From Sphingomonas carotinifaciens (GTDB lineage: Bacteria; Pseudomonadota; Alphaproteobacteria; Sphingomonadales; Sphingomonadaceae): DNA of 64,000 nt. The notes beneath the pieces are model-generated. The model ran no database searches, was not told the DNA's origin, and saw only the letters and a program-made list of their open reading frames with translations. The translations under genes were made by a program, and so were the position numbers. Positions 21,346 to 29,956 of this stretch are shown one piece after another. The DNA lies in NCBI RefSeq assembly GCF_009789535.1, contig NZ_WSUT01000005.1, positions 2,990,001 through 3,054,000 of the forward strand, in the 5' to 3' direction. Every line of letters starts with the position of its first letter. Position 1 is the first letter of the stretch.

Positions 21346-21479
21346 CCGTTCGTGTCGAGTAGCGGTCGAATAGCTCCGGGGGAGCATATCGAGGCCGCGT
21401 ATCGAGACATCATCGCCCCCGGGTAACGGTCTCTCGATACGTCATCTCGACAAGCGCGATGACTAATCGAGACGAACGG
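21346..21479. repeat. Dispersed palindromic intergenic repeat, copy B
   Basis: This element fills most of the 351-base gap between the antiporter and dctD. It is bounded by inverted arms CCGTTCGTGTCGA and TCGAGACGAACGG (one mismatch) and contains several TCGAGTA, GTATCGAGA and CTCGATAC modules. It shares modules with copy A at 14783-14847. No protein is encoded; the rest of the gap holds only the antiporter promoter region. Confidence 0.55.
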
Positions 21480-21549
21480 AAGATCTTCCATCTGGCTGCC
21501 ATCGCTGGCGAAAAAACGGGCTACGCAGGATCGCGCCTCCCGGTAATCG

Positions 21550-22902
21550 CTACCCCCGCCCCTGCCGATACGCATTCAGGTCGATGCCATGCCGCTGGAT
21601 CTTGTCGTAAAAGGTCTTGCGCGGAATACCGAGCGTCACCAGCGCGGCGCGCACGTCGCCGCCGCCTTCCTCCAGCGCGGCGCGGATCGTCGCCCCCTCG
21701 AACCGCTCGACGCGTTCGGGCAGCGACAGCGATCCGTCGCTCCCCACGCCGCTACCCTCCCCCGGCAAACCCAGCGCGACGCGACCCGCATAGTTGCGCA
21801 CCTCGCGCACATTGCCCGGCCAGTCGTGCGACAACAGCCGCGCCTCCACATCGGCGTCGATCATCGGCACCTCGCGCCCGAACCGCTCCGCCGCTTCGCG
21901 CAGGAAATGCGCAAAGAGCAGCGGCACGTCGGCCCGGCGCTCGCGCAGCGGCGGCACGCGCAGCCGCACCGCATCCAGCCGGTAGAGCAGGTCGGCCCGG
22001 AACCGCCCCTCCGCCACCGCGCCCGCCAGATCCGATTTCGCCGCCGCCACGATGCGCAGGTCCAGCATCTGCCGTTCCTCCGCGCCGATCGCGCGCACCT
22101 CGCGCTCCTCCACCACGCGCAGCATCCGGCCCTGCAGCGCCAGCGCCATGCTGTCGACCTCGTCCAGGAACAGCGTGCCACGGTTGGCCGCCATGATCCG
22201 CCCGGGCGTGCGGCCATGCGCCTGTCCGAACAGTTCGCCCTCCGCGATCGTCTCGGGGAGCGCGGCGCAATCGACCGCGACGAAGGGTCGCGTCCGCCGC
22301 GCACTCCAGCGGTGGAGCAGCAGCGCGACCAGTTCCTTGCCGGTGCCCGTCTCCCCCTCGATCAGCACGTCGACATCGGCCTGCGCCACCTGTCGCACCA
22401 TGTCGCGCAGCCGCATCATCACCGGCGTCTCGCCGATCAGCGGATAGGCGCCCTGCGCTTCCTCCGCCGCCAGCCGCAGACGCCGGTTCTCCAGCACCAG
22501 CCGGCGCATCTCCAGCGCGCGCTGCGCACTGGCGATCAGGTGATCGGCGGCGAACGGCTTGGCGACGAAGTCGAACGCGCCCTGCTTCAGCGCGGCCACC
22601 GCCATCGGCACGTCGCCATGCCCGGTCATCAGGATCACCGGGATATCCGCATCGATCGCCGCGATGCGGCGGAACAGCTCGGTGCCGTCCATGCCGGGCA
22701 TGCGGATGTCGGTCACCACCATGCCGGCGAAATCGGCATCGATCGTGGCCAGCGCGCCCTGCGGGTCGGCATGCGGCTCCACCTCGATCCCCGCCAGTTC
22801 GAACGACTGCGCCAGCGCGCCGCGCAGCGTCGTGTCGTCATCCACCAGCAGCACGCGCATCGTCGCGCCCGCGCTCTTCCCGCTCGCCATGTCCCCGCTC
22901 AC
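21550..22902 (-). CDS. dctD: DctD-type NtrC-family response regulator lacking GAFTGA
   Basis: A 450-residue response regulator paired with the adjacent sensor kinase. The receiver domain has its phosphoacceptor at Asp65 (VVTDIRMPG) and Lys115 (VAKPF). The AAA+ domain has Walker A GETGTGKE at 183-190 and Walker B LFLDEVD at 244-250. A Fis-type helix-turn-helix lies at the C-terminus (RKTFYDKIQRHGIDL). The region after ELFG, which in sigma-54 activators reads like HEKGAFTGA, is here shortened to QAHGRTPGRIM, so the sigma-54-contacting GAFTGA loop is missing. It may therefore act without sigma-54. The GTG start overlaps the dctB stop by four bases. Confidence 0.88.
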   Translation of the reverse strand: MSGDMASGKSAGATMRVLLVDDDTTLRGALAQSFELAGIEVEPHADPQGALATIDADFAGMVVTDIRMPGMDGTELFRRIAAIDADIPVILMTGHGDVPMAVAALKQGAFDFVAKPFAADHLIASAQRALEMRRLVLENRRLRLAAEEAQGAYPLIGETPVMMRLRDMVRQVAQADVDVLIEGETGTGKELVALLLHRWSARRTRPFVAVDCAALPETIAEGELFGQAHGRTPGRIMAANRGTLFLDEVDSMALALQGRMLRVVEEREVRAIGAEERQMLDLRIVAAAKSDLAGAVAEGRFRADLLYRLDAVRLRVPPLRERRADVPLLFAHFLREAAERFGREVPMIDADVEARLLSHDWPGNVREVRNYAGRVALGLPGEGSGVGSDGSLSLPERVERFEGATIRAALEEGGGDVRAALVTLGIPRKTFYDKIQRHGIDLNAYRQGRG

Positions 22903-24692
22903 GCCCGTCGCAACGTCACGCGGAACGCCGCGCCGCCCAGCCTGGATGGAACCGTCTCCAGCATGCCACCGAATTCCGTCATGATATCGCGTGCAATCCC
23001 CAGACCCAGGCCCAGCCCGTCGGGCTTGCCGGTCACGAACGGGGTGAAGATCACCGGCGCCAGCGCCGGGTCCAGCCCCGAACCATTATCGGCGACGACG
23101 ATCGCAACCGTGTCGCCGCCATCGTCTTCCACATATAGCGCGACCCTCGGCACCGCCTGCCCGGCCACCGCGTCCAGCGCATTCTGCAACAGGTTGACCA
23201 GCACCTGCTCCAGCCGCACCCGCCCCGCCATCACCATGGGCAACGCCTCGCCCGCCATCGGCCGGTCCAGCGTCACGCCCGCGCTGCGGAAACGGTCGCC
23301 GATCAGCAGCATGGTACCCTCGACGATCTCGGCGATCGCCACCGGGCCGATGCCGTGCGTGCCTCGCCTGGCAAAACGGCGCATCTCCTGCACGATCGAT
23401 CCGATCCGTTCGGTCAGCTCGACGATGGAGGCCAGATTCTGTCCGGCGCGCTCGGGTGCGGCGCGCTCCAGGAAGATGCGGGCATTGTCGGCCAGCGTGC
23501 GGATCGCCGCCACCGGCTGGTTGATCTCGTGCGCCACGCCCGCGGTGATCGATCCCAGCGATCCCAGCCGGTTGGCCTGCGCCAGTTCCTCGCGCGCGGC
23601 GCGGAAGCGCTGGTCGGCACGGATGCGCTCGCCGATCTCCACCGTCAGTCGCCCGTTCGCCTCGCGCAGCTCGGCCGTCCGCCGCGTCACCTCCTCCTCC
23701 AAGGCCGCCCTTGCCGCCAGCTGCCGCTCCGCGCGCGTCTGCCGCCACAGCCATCCCGCCGCCAGCAGCGCCAGCGCGACGCCGACCAGCACCGTCGCCG
23801 CCCGCACCCATGCATCCGCCTCGCGCAGCGCGGTCCTGACCGGCGCCACATGGATCAGCCGCCACCCCGGCAGCGGCGCCGGCACCGCCGCCGACAGCAC
23901 CTTGTCCCCCACCCGATCGCGATCCTCGCCGCGCTTCCCCAACCGATAGCCGGACAACGGCAAGGGCAGGCTGCCGAACTGCCGCGTTTCCCGTATTTCC
24001 GCGCGTTCGCCGGGCGATAAGGGACGAAGCGTGGAAAAGCGCGCGCGCGGATCGGTTGCCACCACCACGACGCCGTGCCCATCGACGAGCAGCGTCTGCC
24101 CGACATCGGTGGCCCAGGCGCGTGCCAGTCCGCCGAACTCGACCTTTACGACCACCACGCCCACCGGCGCCTCCACCGGTCCCAGCCGGCGCGCCAGGAA
24201 CAGGCCGGGGCGGCGGCTGACATTGCCCAGCGCGAAATATTCCGCCGTCCCGTTCGCCATCGCGCCGCGGAAATAGGGCCGGAACGCAAAGTCGCGCCCG
24301 ACGAAGCTGTCCGGCTGCTGCGCATTGGACGCCGCGATCGTCCGCCCCTGCGCATTGACCACATAGATCACCGGCGCACCGGTGCGCTCGGCCAGCAGCG
24401 CCAGTTTCTCGTTCATCCGGTCCGCCGCCCGGCCCGGCCCCGCGACCAGCGCACTGCGCAGGTCCGGATATTCGCCCAGCACGATCGGCAGCAACCGGAA
24501 GCGCTGCAACTCGCTCGACAACAGCCGTTCCTGCTGCCGCGCCACCCGGCCGACGGTGCGGCGCAACTCGTCCAGCGCCTGCCCGTAAGCATAGGCCCGC
24601 AACCCCAAAGCCACGACCAGGGTCAGCGCCACGACCAGCACTGCCGCCAGGGCGACGCGGACGCGGATCGACTTGGCGGAGAAGGAACCCAT
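22899..24692 (-). CDS. dctB: C4-dicarboxylate sensor histidine kinase DctB
   Basis: A 597-residue membrane sensor kinase. A first membrane helix (about residues 11-30) and a second (about 296-316) flank a periplasmic double-PDC sensor domain containing the RDFAFRPYF motif typical of DctB-type dicarboxylate sensors. A coiled coil leads to the kinase core with the phosphorylated His388 in GVAHEINQP, then N-box and G-box motifs ([25 protein letters not shown]). It is translated together with dctD and is divergent from the transporter gene dctA, the expected target of the pair. Confidence 0.9.
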   Translation of the reverse strand: MGSFSAKSIRVRVALAAVLVVALTLVVALGLRAYAYGQALDELRRTVGRVARQQERLLSSELQRFRLLPIVLGEYPDLRSALVAGPGRAADRMNEKLALLAERTGAPVIYVVNAQGRTIAASNAQQPDSFVGRDFAFRPYFRGAMANGTAEYFALGNVSRRPGLFLARRLGPVEAPVGVVVVKVEFGGLARAWATDVGQTLLVDGHGVVVVATDPRARFSTLRPLSPGERAEIRETRQFGSLPLPLSGYRLGKRGEDRDRVGDKVLSAAVPAPLPGWRLIHVAPVRTALREADAWVRAATVLVGVALALLAAGWLWRQTRAERQLAARAALEEEVTRRTAELREANGRLTVEIGERIRADQRFRAAREELAQANRLGSLGSITAGVAHEINQPVAAIRTLADNARIFLERAAPERAGQNLASIVELTERIGSIVQEMRRFARRGTHGIGPVAIAEIVEGTMLLIGDRFRSAGVTLDRPMAGEALPMVMAGRVRLEQVLVNLLQNALDAVAGQAVPRVALYVEDDGGDTVAIVVADNGSGLDPALAPVIFTPFVTGKPDGLGLGLGIARDIMTEFGGMLETVPSRLGGAAFRVTLRRA

Positions 24693-24744
24693 TTGTGCGG
24701 ACTATCGCAGCAATGCCGCCGGCGCCATGCGAAAATTCGCTCAT

Positions 24745-24791
24745 CCAAAACCGGCCACGCCACCGGATCTGGCGGATTTCGGCCGTTTTAG
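24745..24791. promoter_or_regulatory. Candidate operator between dctB and dctA
   Basis: An imperfect inverted repeat, CCAAAACCGGCC and GGCCGTTTTAG, in the 149-base divergent dctB-dctA region. The left arm lies within a 14-base sequence (CCAAAACCGGCCAC) that also occurs upstream of the antiporter gene at 21244. It is a plausible binding site for DctD, but no promoter is clear, and I see no convincing -24/-12 sigma-54 element. Confidence 0.3.
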
Positions 24792-24841
24792 CACCATTCC
24801 ACCATCACGTTGATGCCCCGGACACTTTCAGCGCACACTTC

Positions 24842-26230
24842 ATGTTCGAAGAGCCCGGATCAACGGTGCCTCCCATTCTTGCAGAGGATGACGAAAGCGT
24901 GATCGCACAAGACTATGCCGTGGCCGAGGCGCCCAAGCGCGCCAGAATATGGTCGCACCTGTATATCCAGGTCCTCGTCGCCATCGCGCTGGGCGCGATC
25001 ATCGGCCATCTCTACCCAAGCTTCGGCGCCTCGCTGAAGCCGCTGGGCGACGGCTTCATCAAGCTCGTCAAGATGATCATCGGCCCCGTCATCTTCCTGA
25101 CGGTGGTGACCGGCATCGCCGGCATGCGCGAACTCGCCTCGGTCGGCCGCGTCGCGGGCAAGGCGTTCTTCTACTTCATCACCGTCTCGACGCTCGCCCT
25201 CGTCGTCGGCCTGATCGTCGCCCATGTCGTCCAGCCCGGCGCCGGCATGAACATCAACCCGGCGACGCTCGATGCCGCCGCGGTCAACGACTATGCCGCC
25301 AAGGCGCACGACACCACGATCACCGGCTTCCTGCTCGGCATCATCCCCGACACGCTGGTCAGCGCCTTCACCGAGGGCAACATCCTTCAGGTCCTGCTCG
25401 TCGCCATCCTGTTCGGCATCTCGATGGCGCTGATCGGCGAGCCCGCCAAGCCGCTGCTGAGCAGCCTGGAGCGTTTGAGCATCGTCGTCTTCAAGCTGGT
25501 CGGCATCCTGATGCGCGCGGCACCCATCGGTGCGTTCGGCGCGATCGCCTTCACCATCGGCAAGTACGGTCTGGGCAGCCTCGTCAATCTCGGCGCGCTC
25601 GTCGCCACCTTCTACCTGACCGCCTTCCTGTTCGTCGCGGTCGTGCTCGGCACCATCGCGCGGGTGAATGGCTTCTCGGTGTTCAAGCTGATCCGCTACC
25701 TCAAGGCCGAGCTGCTGCTCGTCCTGGGCACCTCCTCGTCCGAGGCCGCCCTGCCCAGCCTGCTCCAGAAGATGGAAAAGGCCGGATGCGAGAAGTCGGT
25801 CGTCGGCCTGGTCGTTCCCACCGGCTATTCGTTCAACCTCGACGGCACCAACATCTACATGACGCTGGCGGCACTGTTCATCGCCCAGGCCTGCGGTGTG
25901 GACCTGTCGCTGGGTCAGCAGATCGCCCTGCTGCTGGTCGCGATGCTGAGTTCGAAGGGGGCCGCCGGCGTCACCGGTGCGGGCTTCATCACGCTTGCCG
26001 CGACGCTCTCGATCGTGCCCACCATCCCGATCGCGGGCATGGCGCTGATCCTGGGCATCGACCGCTTCATGTCGGAATGCCGCAGCCTGACCAACTTCAT
26101 CGGCAATGCGGTGGCAACCGTGGTCGTCGCCCGATGGGAAAACGCGCTCGACAAGGATGCGCTGGATGCCGCGCTGAACAGCCGCACCGCCCCGGCCATC
26201 GTTAACGGCCCGGCAATCAACGCGGCATAA
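24842..26230 (+). CDS. dctA: C4-dicarboxylate/proton symporter DctA
   Basis: An inner-membrane symporter of the DAACS family that takes up succinate, fumarate and malate. The 462-residue protein has about eight membrane helices and two re-entrant loops, with the family motifs [19 protein letters not shown] and [18 protein letters not shown], and the substrate-binding region near [19 protein letters not shown]. It carries an N-terminal extension of about 30 polar residues compared with many DctA proteins. I use the ATG at 24842. It is divergent from dctB and followed on the same strand by porin and MFS permease genes. Confidence 0.94.
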   Translation: MFEEPGSTVPPILAEDDESVIAQDYAVAEAPKRARIWSHLYIQVLVAIALGAIIGHLYPSFGASLKPLGDGFIKLVKMIIGPVIFLTVVTGIAGMRELASVGRVAGKAFFYFITVSTLALVVGLIVAHVVQPGAGMNINPATLDAAAVNDYAAKAHDTTITGFLLGIIPDTLVSAFTEGNILQVLLVAILFGISMALIGEPAKPLLSSLERLSIVVFKLVGILMRAAPIGAFGAIAFTIGKYGLGSLVNLGALVATFYLTAFLFVAVVLGTIARVNGFSVFKLIRYLKAELLLVLGTSSSEAALPSLLQKMEKAGCEKSVVGLVVPTGYSFNLDGTNIYMTLAALFIAQACGVDLSLGQQIALLLVAMLSSKGAAGVTGAGFITLAATLSIVPTIPIAGMALILGIDRFMSECRSLTNFIGNAVATVVVARWENALDKDALDAALNSRTAPAIVNGPAINAA

Positions 26231-26262
26231 GACCGCGCTCCCGCCTTTCAGAGAGGAATAGA

Positions 26263-27747
26263 ATGAAGAACGTCTGGTTGGCGGGGGCCGCGATCGCCCT
26301 CGCCCCGGGGCTCGCCCCCATGGCCGCCAACGCCCAAAGTGCGATCCCCGGCAACAGCCCGGAGCGTGCAAGCCCGTCCACCGGCGCCTACCCGTCCGCG
26401 GCCGCCGGCGACGGCACCACCACCGGCGGCTACAACCAGTCGCGCTGGGCAGAGGATTGGCGCCGGATGTGCGACCCGGCCAAGCGCGACGATCCGCTGG
26501 ATGCGCTGAAATGCGTGAAGCTGACGCAGGAGGGCGATGTCTACGTCACCTTCTCCGGCGAGGCGCGCGTCCGCACCAACCTGACGACCAACCCCAATCT
26601 TCAGGACCGCGAAGCCCAGCGTCAGGACATTCTTCGCCTGGTCGGCGGTGCGGACGTCCATCTGGGCGATCATTTCCGCGTCTTCGGCGAGGTCGGTCAT
26701 GCCAGCCTGAACGGCCGCAACCTCGGCACGCCCAATGCCAACCTGCGCAACGATCTGGCCGTGCAGCAGCTTTTCGCCGAGGTGAAGGGCAATGTCGCCG
26801 GCTTCGACAGCGGCATCCGCGCCGGTCGCCAGACCTTTGCCGATGGCCCGCAACTGTTGACCGTGCCGCGCGACAACAACACGCTGTTCTTCGTGCTCGA
26901 CGGCGTCCGCGCCTATGCGCGGAATGCCACCACCCGGCTCGACGTCTTCGACCTGAACTACGTTGCCTATGGCTATGAAGGCTTGAGCGACGACCGCAAG
27001 AACGACAATGTCCGGTTCTCCGGCGCGACCTTCGGCTTCAAGATCCCCACCGACCTGTTCGGCGGATCGAAGCTGTATGCCGATCCGTTCGTCTGGCGCC
27101 TGCGCAACCGCGCGGCGACCTGGGGCGGCCGCATCGCGCGTGAAGAACGCTATTTCATCGGCCTGCACACCTATGGCGACATCGGCCCGGTCACCATCGA
27201 CTGGACCGTCAACCATCAGGGCGGCACCTTCGGCAACCAGAATATCTCCGGCTGGCAGGCGTTCGTCGCGCAGACCTACAAGCTGGGCAAGACGGCCGAT
27301 GCCCCGCGCGTCGGCGTCCATGTCGATTACGGCTCGGGCGGCGGCAGCTATGACGGCGGCACGCTGAACACGACCAGCGGCCTGTTCGGCAACAACATCT
27401 ATTACAGCTACGGCCTGTTCCTGACGCCGACGAACTTGCTCTACACCGCACCGAATTTCACCTTTACCCCGATCAAGGGCGTGCGCCTCGCGGCCGAATA
27501 CGGCTTTGCCTGGCGCCCGGATGAAAACGACGCGGTGTACCGCGCCAGTGGTGCCGCGCTGCCGGGCACGCAAACCGTCGACGGCCGCGCCATCGCCGAG
27601 GTCGCCCGGCTTCAGGCGGTGTGGAGCATCACGCCCCGCCTGTCCTTCACCGGCCGACTGGAACATCTCCAGGCGAAAACCGTGCTCGACCGGGCCGGCT
27701 TGAACAATTCGTTTTTCGCCGCGGGGTGGTTTAGCTTCCGGTTCTGA
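26263..27747 (+). CDS. Outer-membrane porin, alginate-export family
   Basis: A 494-residue outer-membrane beta barrel of the alginate-export porin family. A clear signal peptide (MKNVWLAGAAIALAPGLAPM...NAQ) is followed by a short linker and then alternating amphipathic strands; the chain ends in Phe (GWFSFRF), as outer-membrane proteins do. An AGAGGAATAGA leader precedes the ATG. Placed 32 bases after dctA, it most likely admits organic acids across the outer membrane; alginate transport is not implied by context. Confidence 0.82.
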   Translation: MKNVWLAGAAIALAPGLAPMAANAQSAIPGNSPERASPSTGAYPSAAAGDGTTTGGYNQSRWAEDWRRMCDPAKRDDPLDALKCVKLTQEGDVYVTFSGEARVRTNLTTNPNLQDREAQRQDILRLVGGADVHLGDHFRVFGEVGHASLNGRNLGTPNANLRNDLAVQQLFAEVKGNVAGFDSGIRAGRQTFADGPQLLTVPRDNNTLFFVLDGVRAYARNATTRLDVFDLNYVAYGYEGLSDDRKNDNVRFSGATFGFKIPTDLFGGSKLYADPFVWRLRNRAATWGGRIAREERYFIGLHTYGDIGPVTIDWTVNHQGGTFGNQNISGWQAFVAQTYKLGKTADAPRVGVHVDYGSGGGSYDGGTLNTTSGLFGNNIYYSYGLFLTPTNLLYTAPNFTFTPIKGVRLAAEYGFAWRPDENDAVYRASGAALPGTQTVDGRAIAEVARLQAVWSITPRLSFTGRLEHLQAKTVLDRAGLNNSFFAAGWFSFRF

Positions 27748-27769
27748 TATCCTACGAAGAGGAATAGAC

Positions 27770-29068
27770 ATGGCATCAACCGCAATGGGTGCGGACACCC
27801 GCAACCACCGGCTGAAATCGATCATCGGCGGATCGACCGGCAATCTGGTCGAATGGTTCGACTGGTATGTCTATTCCGCCTTTACGCTCTATTTCGCGCC
27901 GCATTTCTTCCCATCGGAAGACCGCACCGCCCAGTTGCTGTCCGCCGCGGCGGTGTTCGCGGTCGGCTTCATCATGCGCCCGATCGGTGCCTGGATCATG
28001 GGCATCTATGCCGATCGCAAGGGGCGCAAGGCGGGGCTGACCCTGTCGGTCACCCTGATGTGCGCGGGCTCGCTCATCATCGCGGTCACGCCGGGCTATG
28101 CGACGATCGGCCTGTTCGCCCCCGCCGCGCTCGTCATCGCGCGCCTGATGCAGGGCCTGTCGGTCGGCGGCGAATATGGTGCCAGCGCCACCTACCTGTC
28201 CGAAATGGCGGGCAAGGACCGGCGCGGCTTCTTCTCGTCCTTCCAATATGTCACGCTGATCTCCGGCCAGTTGCTCGCCATCTGCGTGCTGCTGATCCTC
28301 CAGACGGTACTGCCCGAGGCGGATCTCGACGCCTGGGGCTGGCGCATCCCGTTCGCGATCGGCGCGGTGCTGGCGGTCGTCGTCTTCTACATCCGCCGCG
28401 GCCTGGCCGAGACGGAAAGCTATCAGAACGCCAAGAAGGAAGGCGCGCCCAAGTCCGGCTTCCTGCAGCTCATCAAGCATCATCCGCGCGAAACGCTGAC
28501 GGTGATGCTGTTAACCGCGGGCGGCACGCTCGCCTTCTACGCCTATTCGATCTACATGCAGAAGTTCCTGGTCAACACGTCAGGCTTCAGCCGCCCGGTC
28601 GCCAGCCAGATCAACGCCGCCACCCTGTTCGTCTTCATGCTGCTCCAGCCGCTCGCCGGCGGCCTGTCGGACAGGATCGGGCGAAAGCCGCTGATGGTCG
28701 CGTTCGGCATCGCCGGCGTCTGCTTCACCTATCCGATCTTCTCCACGCTGGAGACGACCCGCGACCCCTGGGTCGCCGGGGCGCTCGTCATGGCCGCGCT
28801 GATCATCGTCACCGGCTACACCTCGATCAACGCCGTGGTGAAGGCGGAGCTGTTCCCCGCGCATATCCGCGCGCTCGGCGTCGCGCTGCCCTATGCACTC
28901 GCCAACACCATCTTCGGCGGCACCGCCGAGTTCGTCGCGCTGAAGTTCAAGGATGCCGGGTTCGAGCGCGGCTTCTACTGGTATGTGACGGCCATGATCG
29001 CGATCTCGCTGGTCATCTACCTGCGCATGCGCGACACGCGGAAGAACAGCCTGATCATGGAAGACTGA
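27770..29068 (+). CDS. kgtP: MFS permease, alpha-ketoglutarate/dicarboxylate (KgtP-like)
   Basis: A 432-residue major facilitator with twelve membrane segments of the metabolite:H+ symporter family. Family motifs include GNLVEWFDWYVYS near the N-terminus, the loop motif ADRKGRKAGL, RLMQGLSVGGEYG and GGLSDRIGRKPLM in the second half. These proteins take up alpha-ketoglutarate or related acids. The leader AGAGGAATAGAC before the ATG nearly repeats that of the porin gene, suggesting related translation signals. With dctA and the porin it forms an organic acid uptake cluster. Confidence 0.88.
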   Translation: MASTAMGADTRNHRLKSIIGGSTGNLVEWFDWYVYSAFTLYFAPHFFPSEDRTAQLLSAAAVFAVGFIMRPIGAWIMGIYADRKGRKAGLTLSVTLMCAGSLIIAVTPGYATIGLFAPAALVIARLMQGLSVGGEYGASATYLSEMAGKDRRGFFSSFQYVTLISGQLLAICVLLILQTVLPEADLDAWGWRIPFAIGAVLAVVVFYIRRGLAETESYQNAKKEGAPKSGFLQLIKHHPRETLTVMLLTAGGTLAFYAYSIYMQKFLVNTSGFSRPVASQINAATLFVFMLLQPLAGGLSDRIGRKPLMVAFGIAGVCFTYPIFSTLETTRDPWVAGALVMAALIIVTGYTSINAVVKAELFPAHIRALGVALPYALANTIFGGTAEFVALKFKDAGFERGFYWYVTAMIAISLVIYLRMRDTRKNSLIMED

Positions 29069-29075
29069 TCCTACG

Positions 29076-29223
29076 CCCTCTCCCCTCCGGGGAGAGGGAA
29101 GGGGCCCGCTGCCGCAAGGCAGTGGGAAGGGTGAGGGGCTGCCACAAGCGGAGCGCTGCTTGGCAGCCCCTCACCCTCCCATCGCTTCGCGACGGGGCCC
29201 TCCTCTCCCCTTTGGGGAGAGGG
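29076..29223. repeat. Nested REP-like palindromic element
   Basis: A composite inverted repeat filling the gap between two convergent genes. Outer hairpins CCCTCTCCCC-TCC-GGGGAGAGGG at 29076-29098 and CCTCTCCCC-TTT-GGGGAGAGG at 29202-29222 flank a perfect 16-base-pair stem, GGGTGAGGGGCTGCCA at 29129-29144 and its complement at 29161-29176. The CCCTCTCCCC hairpin recurs at 46926. It probably ends transcription from both sides. Confidence 0.8.
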
Positions 29224-29231
29224 CTCAAACG

Positions 29232-29789
29232 TTACTTAACCTCACCCGCAAAGGTATAGATCCCCGTCATCGGATCGGGGCCCTGGCTGGCGATCTGCAC
29301 CGGCGGCAGTGCGTCGACCATCGGCGCCTTCGGGGCATGGCCCGCATAGATGAAGCCCTTGGTCGGGTAGCTGGAGGTGCCCAGCCCGCCATTGGGGCCG
29401 TACCATACCTTGACCTGCGACCAGTCGTTGTTCGGCGAGATGTCGATGGCGCGCACGTCACGCTCGATGCCACCGCGGCGCGACCAGTTGGCATGGGTCA
29501 GCAGCACTTCGCGCTCGCTCACCACGCGCGATACCATCGCGACATGGCCGACCCGCATGCGCCGCGTCGCCTCGAATGCCAGCACCGATCCGGCCTGCGG
29601 GGTATGGCCGCGCTCGTACCGGCCCTCGGCCTGGCCCCACCAGGTATTCGCATTGCCATGAATGTCGATGCCCGAGATTTCGCGGGCATAGGGTGCGCAC
29701 TGCCAGAATTGTGCGGCTGCGGGCGTGGCCATCATCAGGCCGCACGAAACCACCAGCGCAAAACGCGCTGCCAACGACTTTCCACTCAC
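29232..29789 (-). CDS. Secreted CHAP-domain peptidase or amidase
   Basis: A 185-residue protein with a signal peptide (ending MMATPAAAQ) and a CHAP domain of the NlpC/P60-like fold. The catalytic Cys is in QCAPYAREISG and the His in RVGHVAMVS. CHAP enzymes cut amide bonds in peptidoglycan peptides. The C-terminal 60 residues are not part of the domain. It begins with GTG and converges on the KgtP-like gene across the REP-like element. Confidence 0.85.
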   Translation of the reverse strand: MSGKSLAARFALVVSCGLMMATPAAAQFWQCAPYAREISGIDIHGNANTWWGQAEGRYERGHTPQAGSVLAFEATRRMRVGHVAMVSRVVSEREVLLTHANWSRRGGIERDVRAIDISPNNDWSQVKVWYGPNGGLGTSSYPTKGFIYAGHAPKAPMVDALPPVQIASQGPDPMTGIYTFAGEVK

Positions 29790-29845
29790 GTGCGACCCCC
29801 CGGTCCAATCTAGGTGATGAATTTTGGCTACGGGGTGCCGATATT

Positions 29846-29943
29846 TTTTGGAAGAGCGCCGGGAACCTTATCCGACGAACTGTGTTTCATCGTCGCCGAC
29901 CTGCATGCCTGGCATGTACCGATCGTCGCGCGCTCTTCCAAAA
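29846..29943. repeat. Inverted repeat with 14-bp perfect arms around 70 bases
   Basis: Arms TTTTGGAAGAGCGC (29846-29859) and its exact complement (29930-29943) enclose 70 bases that contain a smaller palindrome, CATGCC-T-GGCATG. It lies between the CHAP gene start and the end of the M1 aminopeptidase gene. It could be a long-stem terminator, a structured RNA or a small MITE-like relic; no target-site duplication is seen. Confidence 0.55.
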
Positions 29944-29956
29944 GCTTACCGAATGG

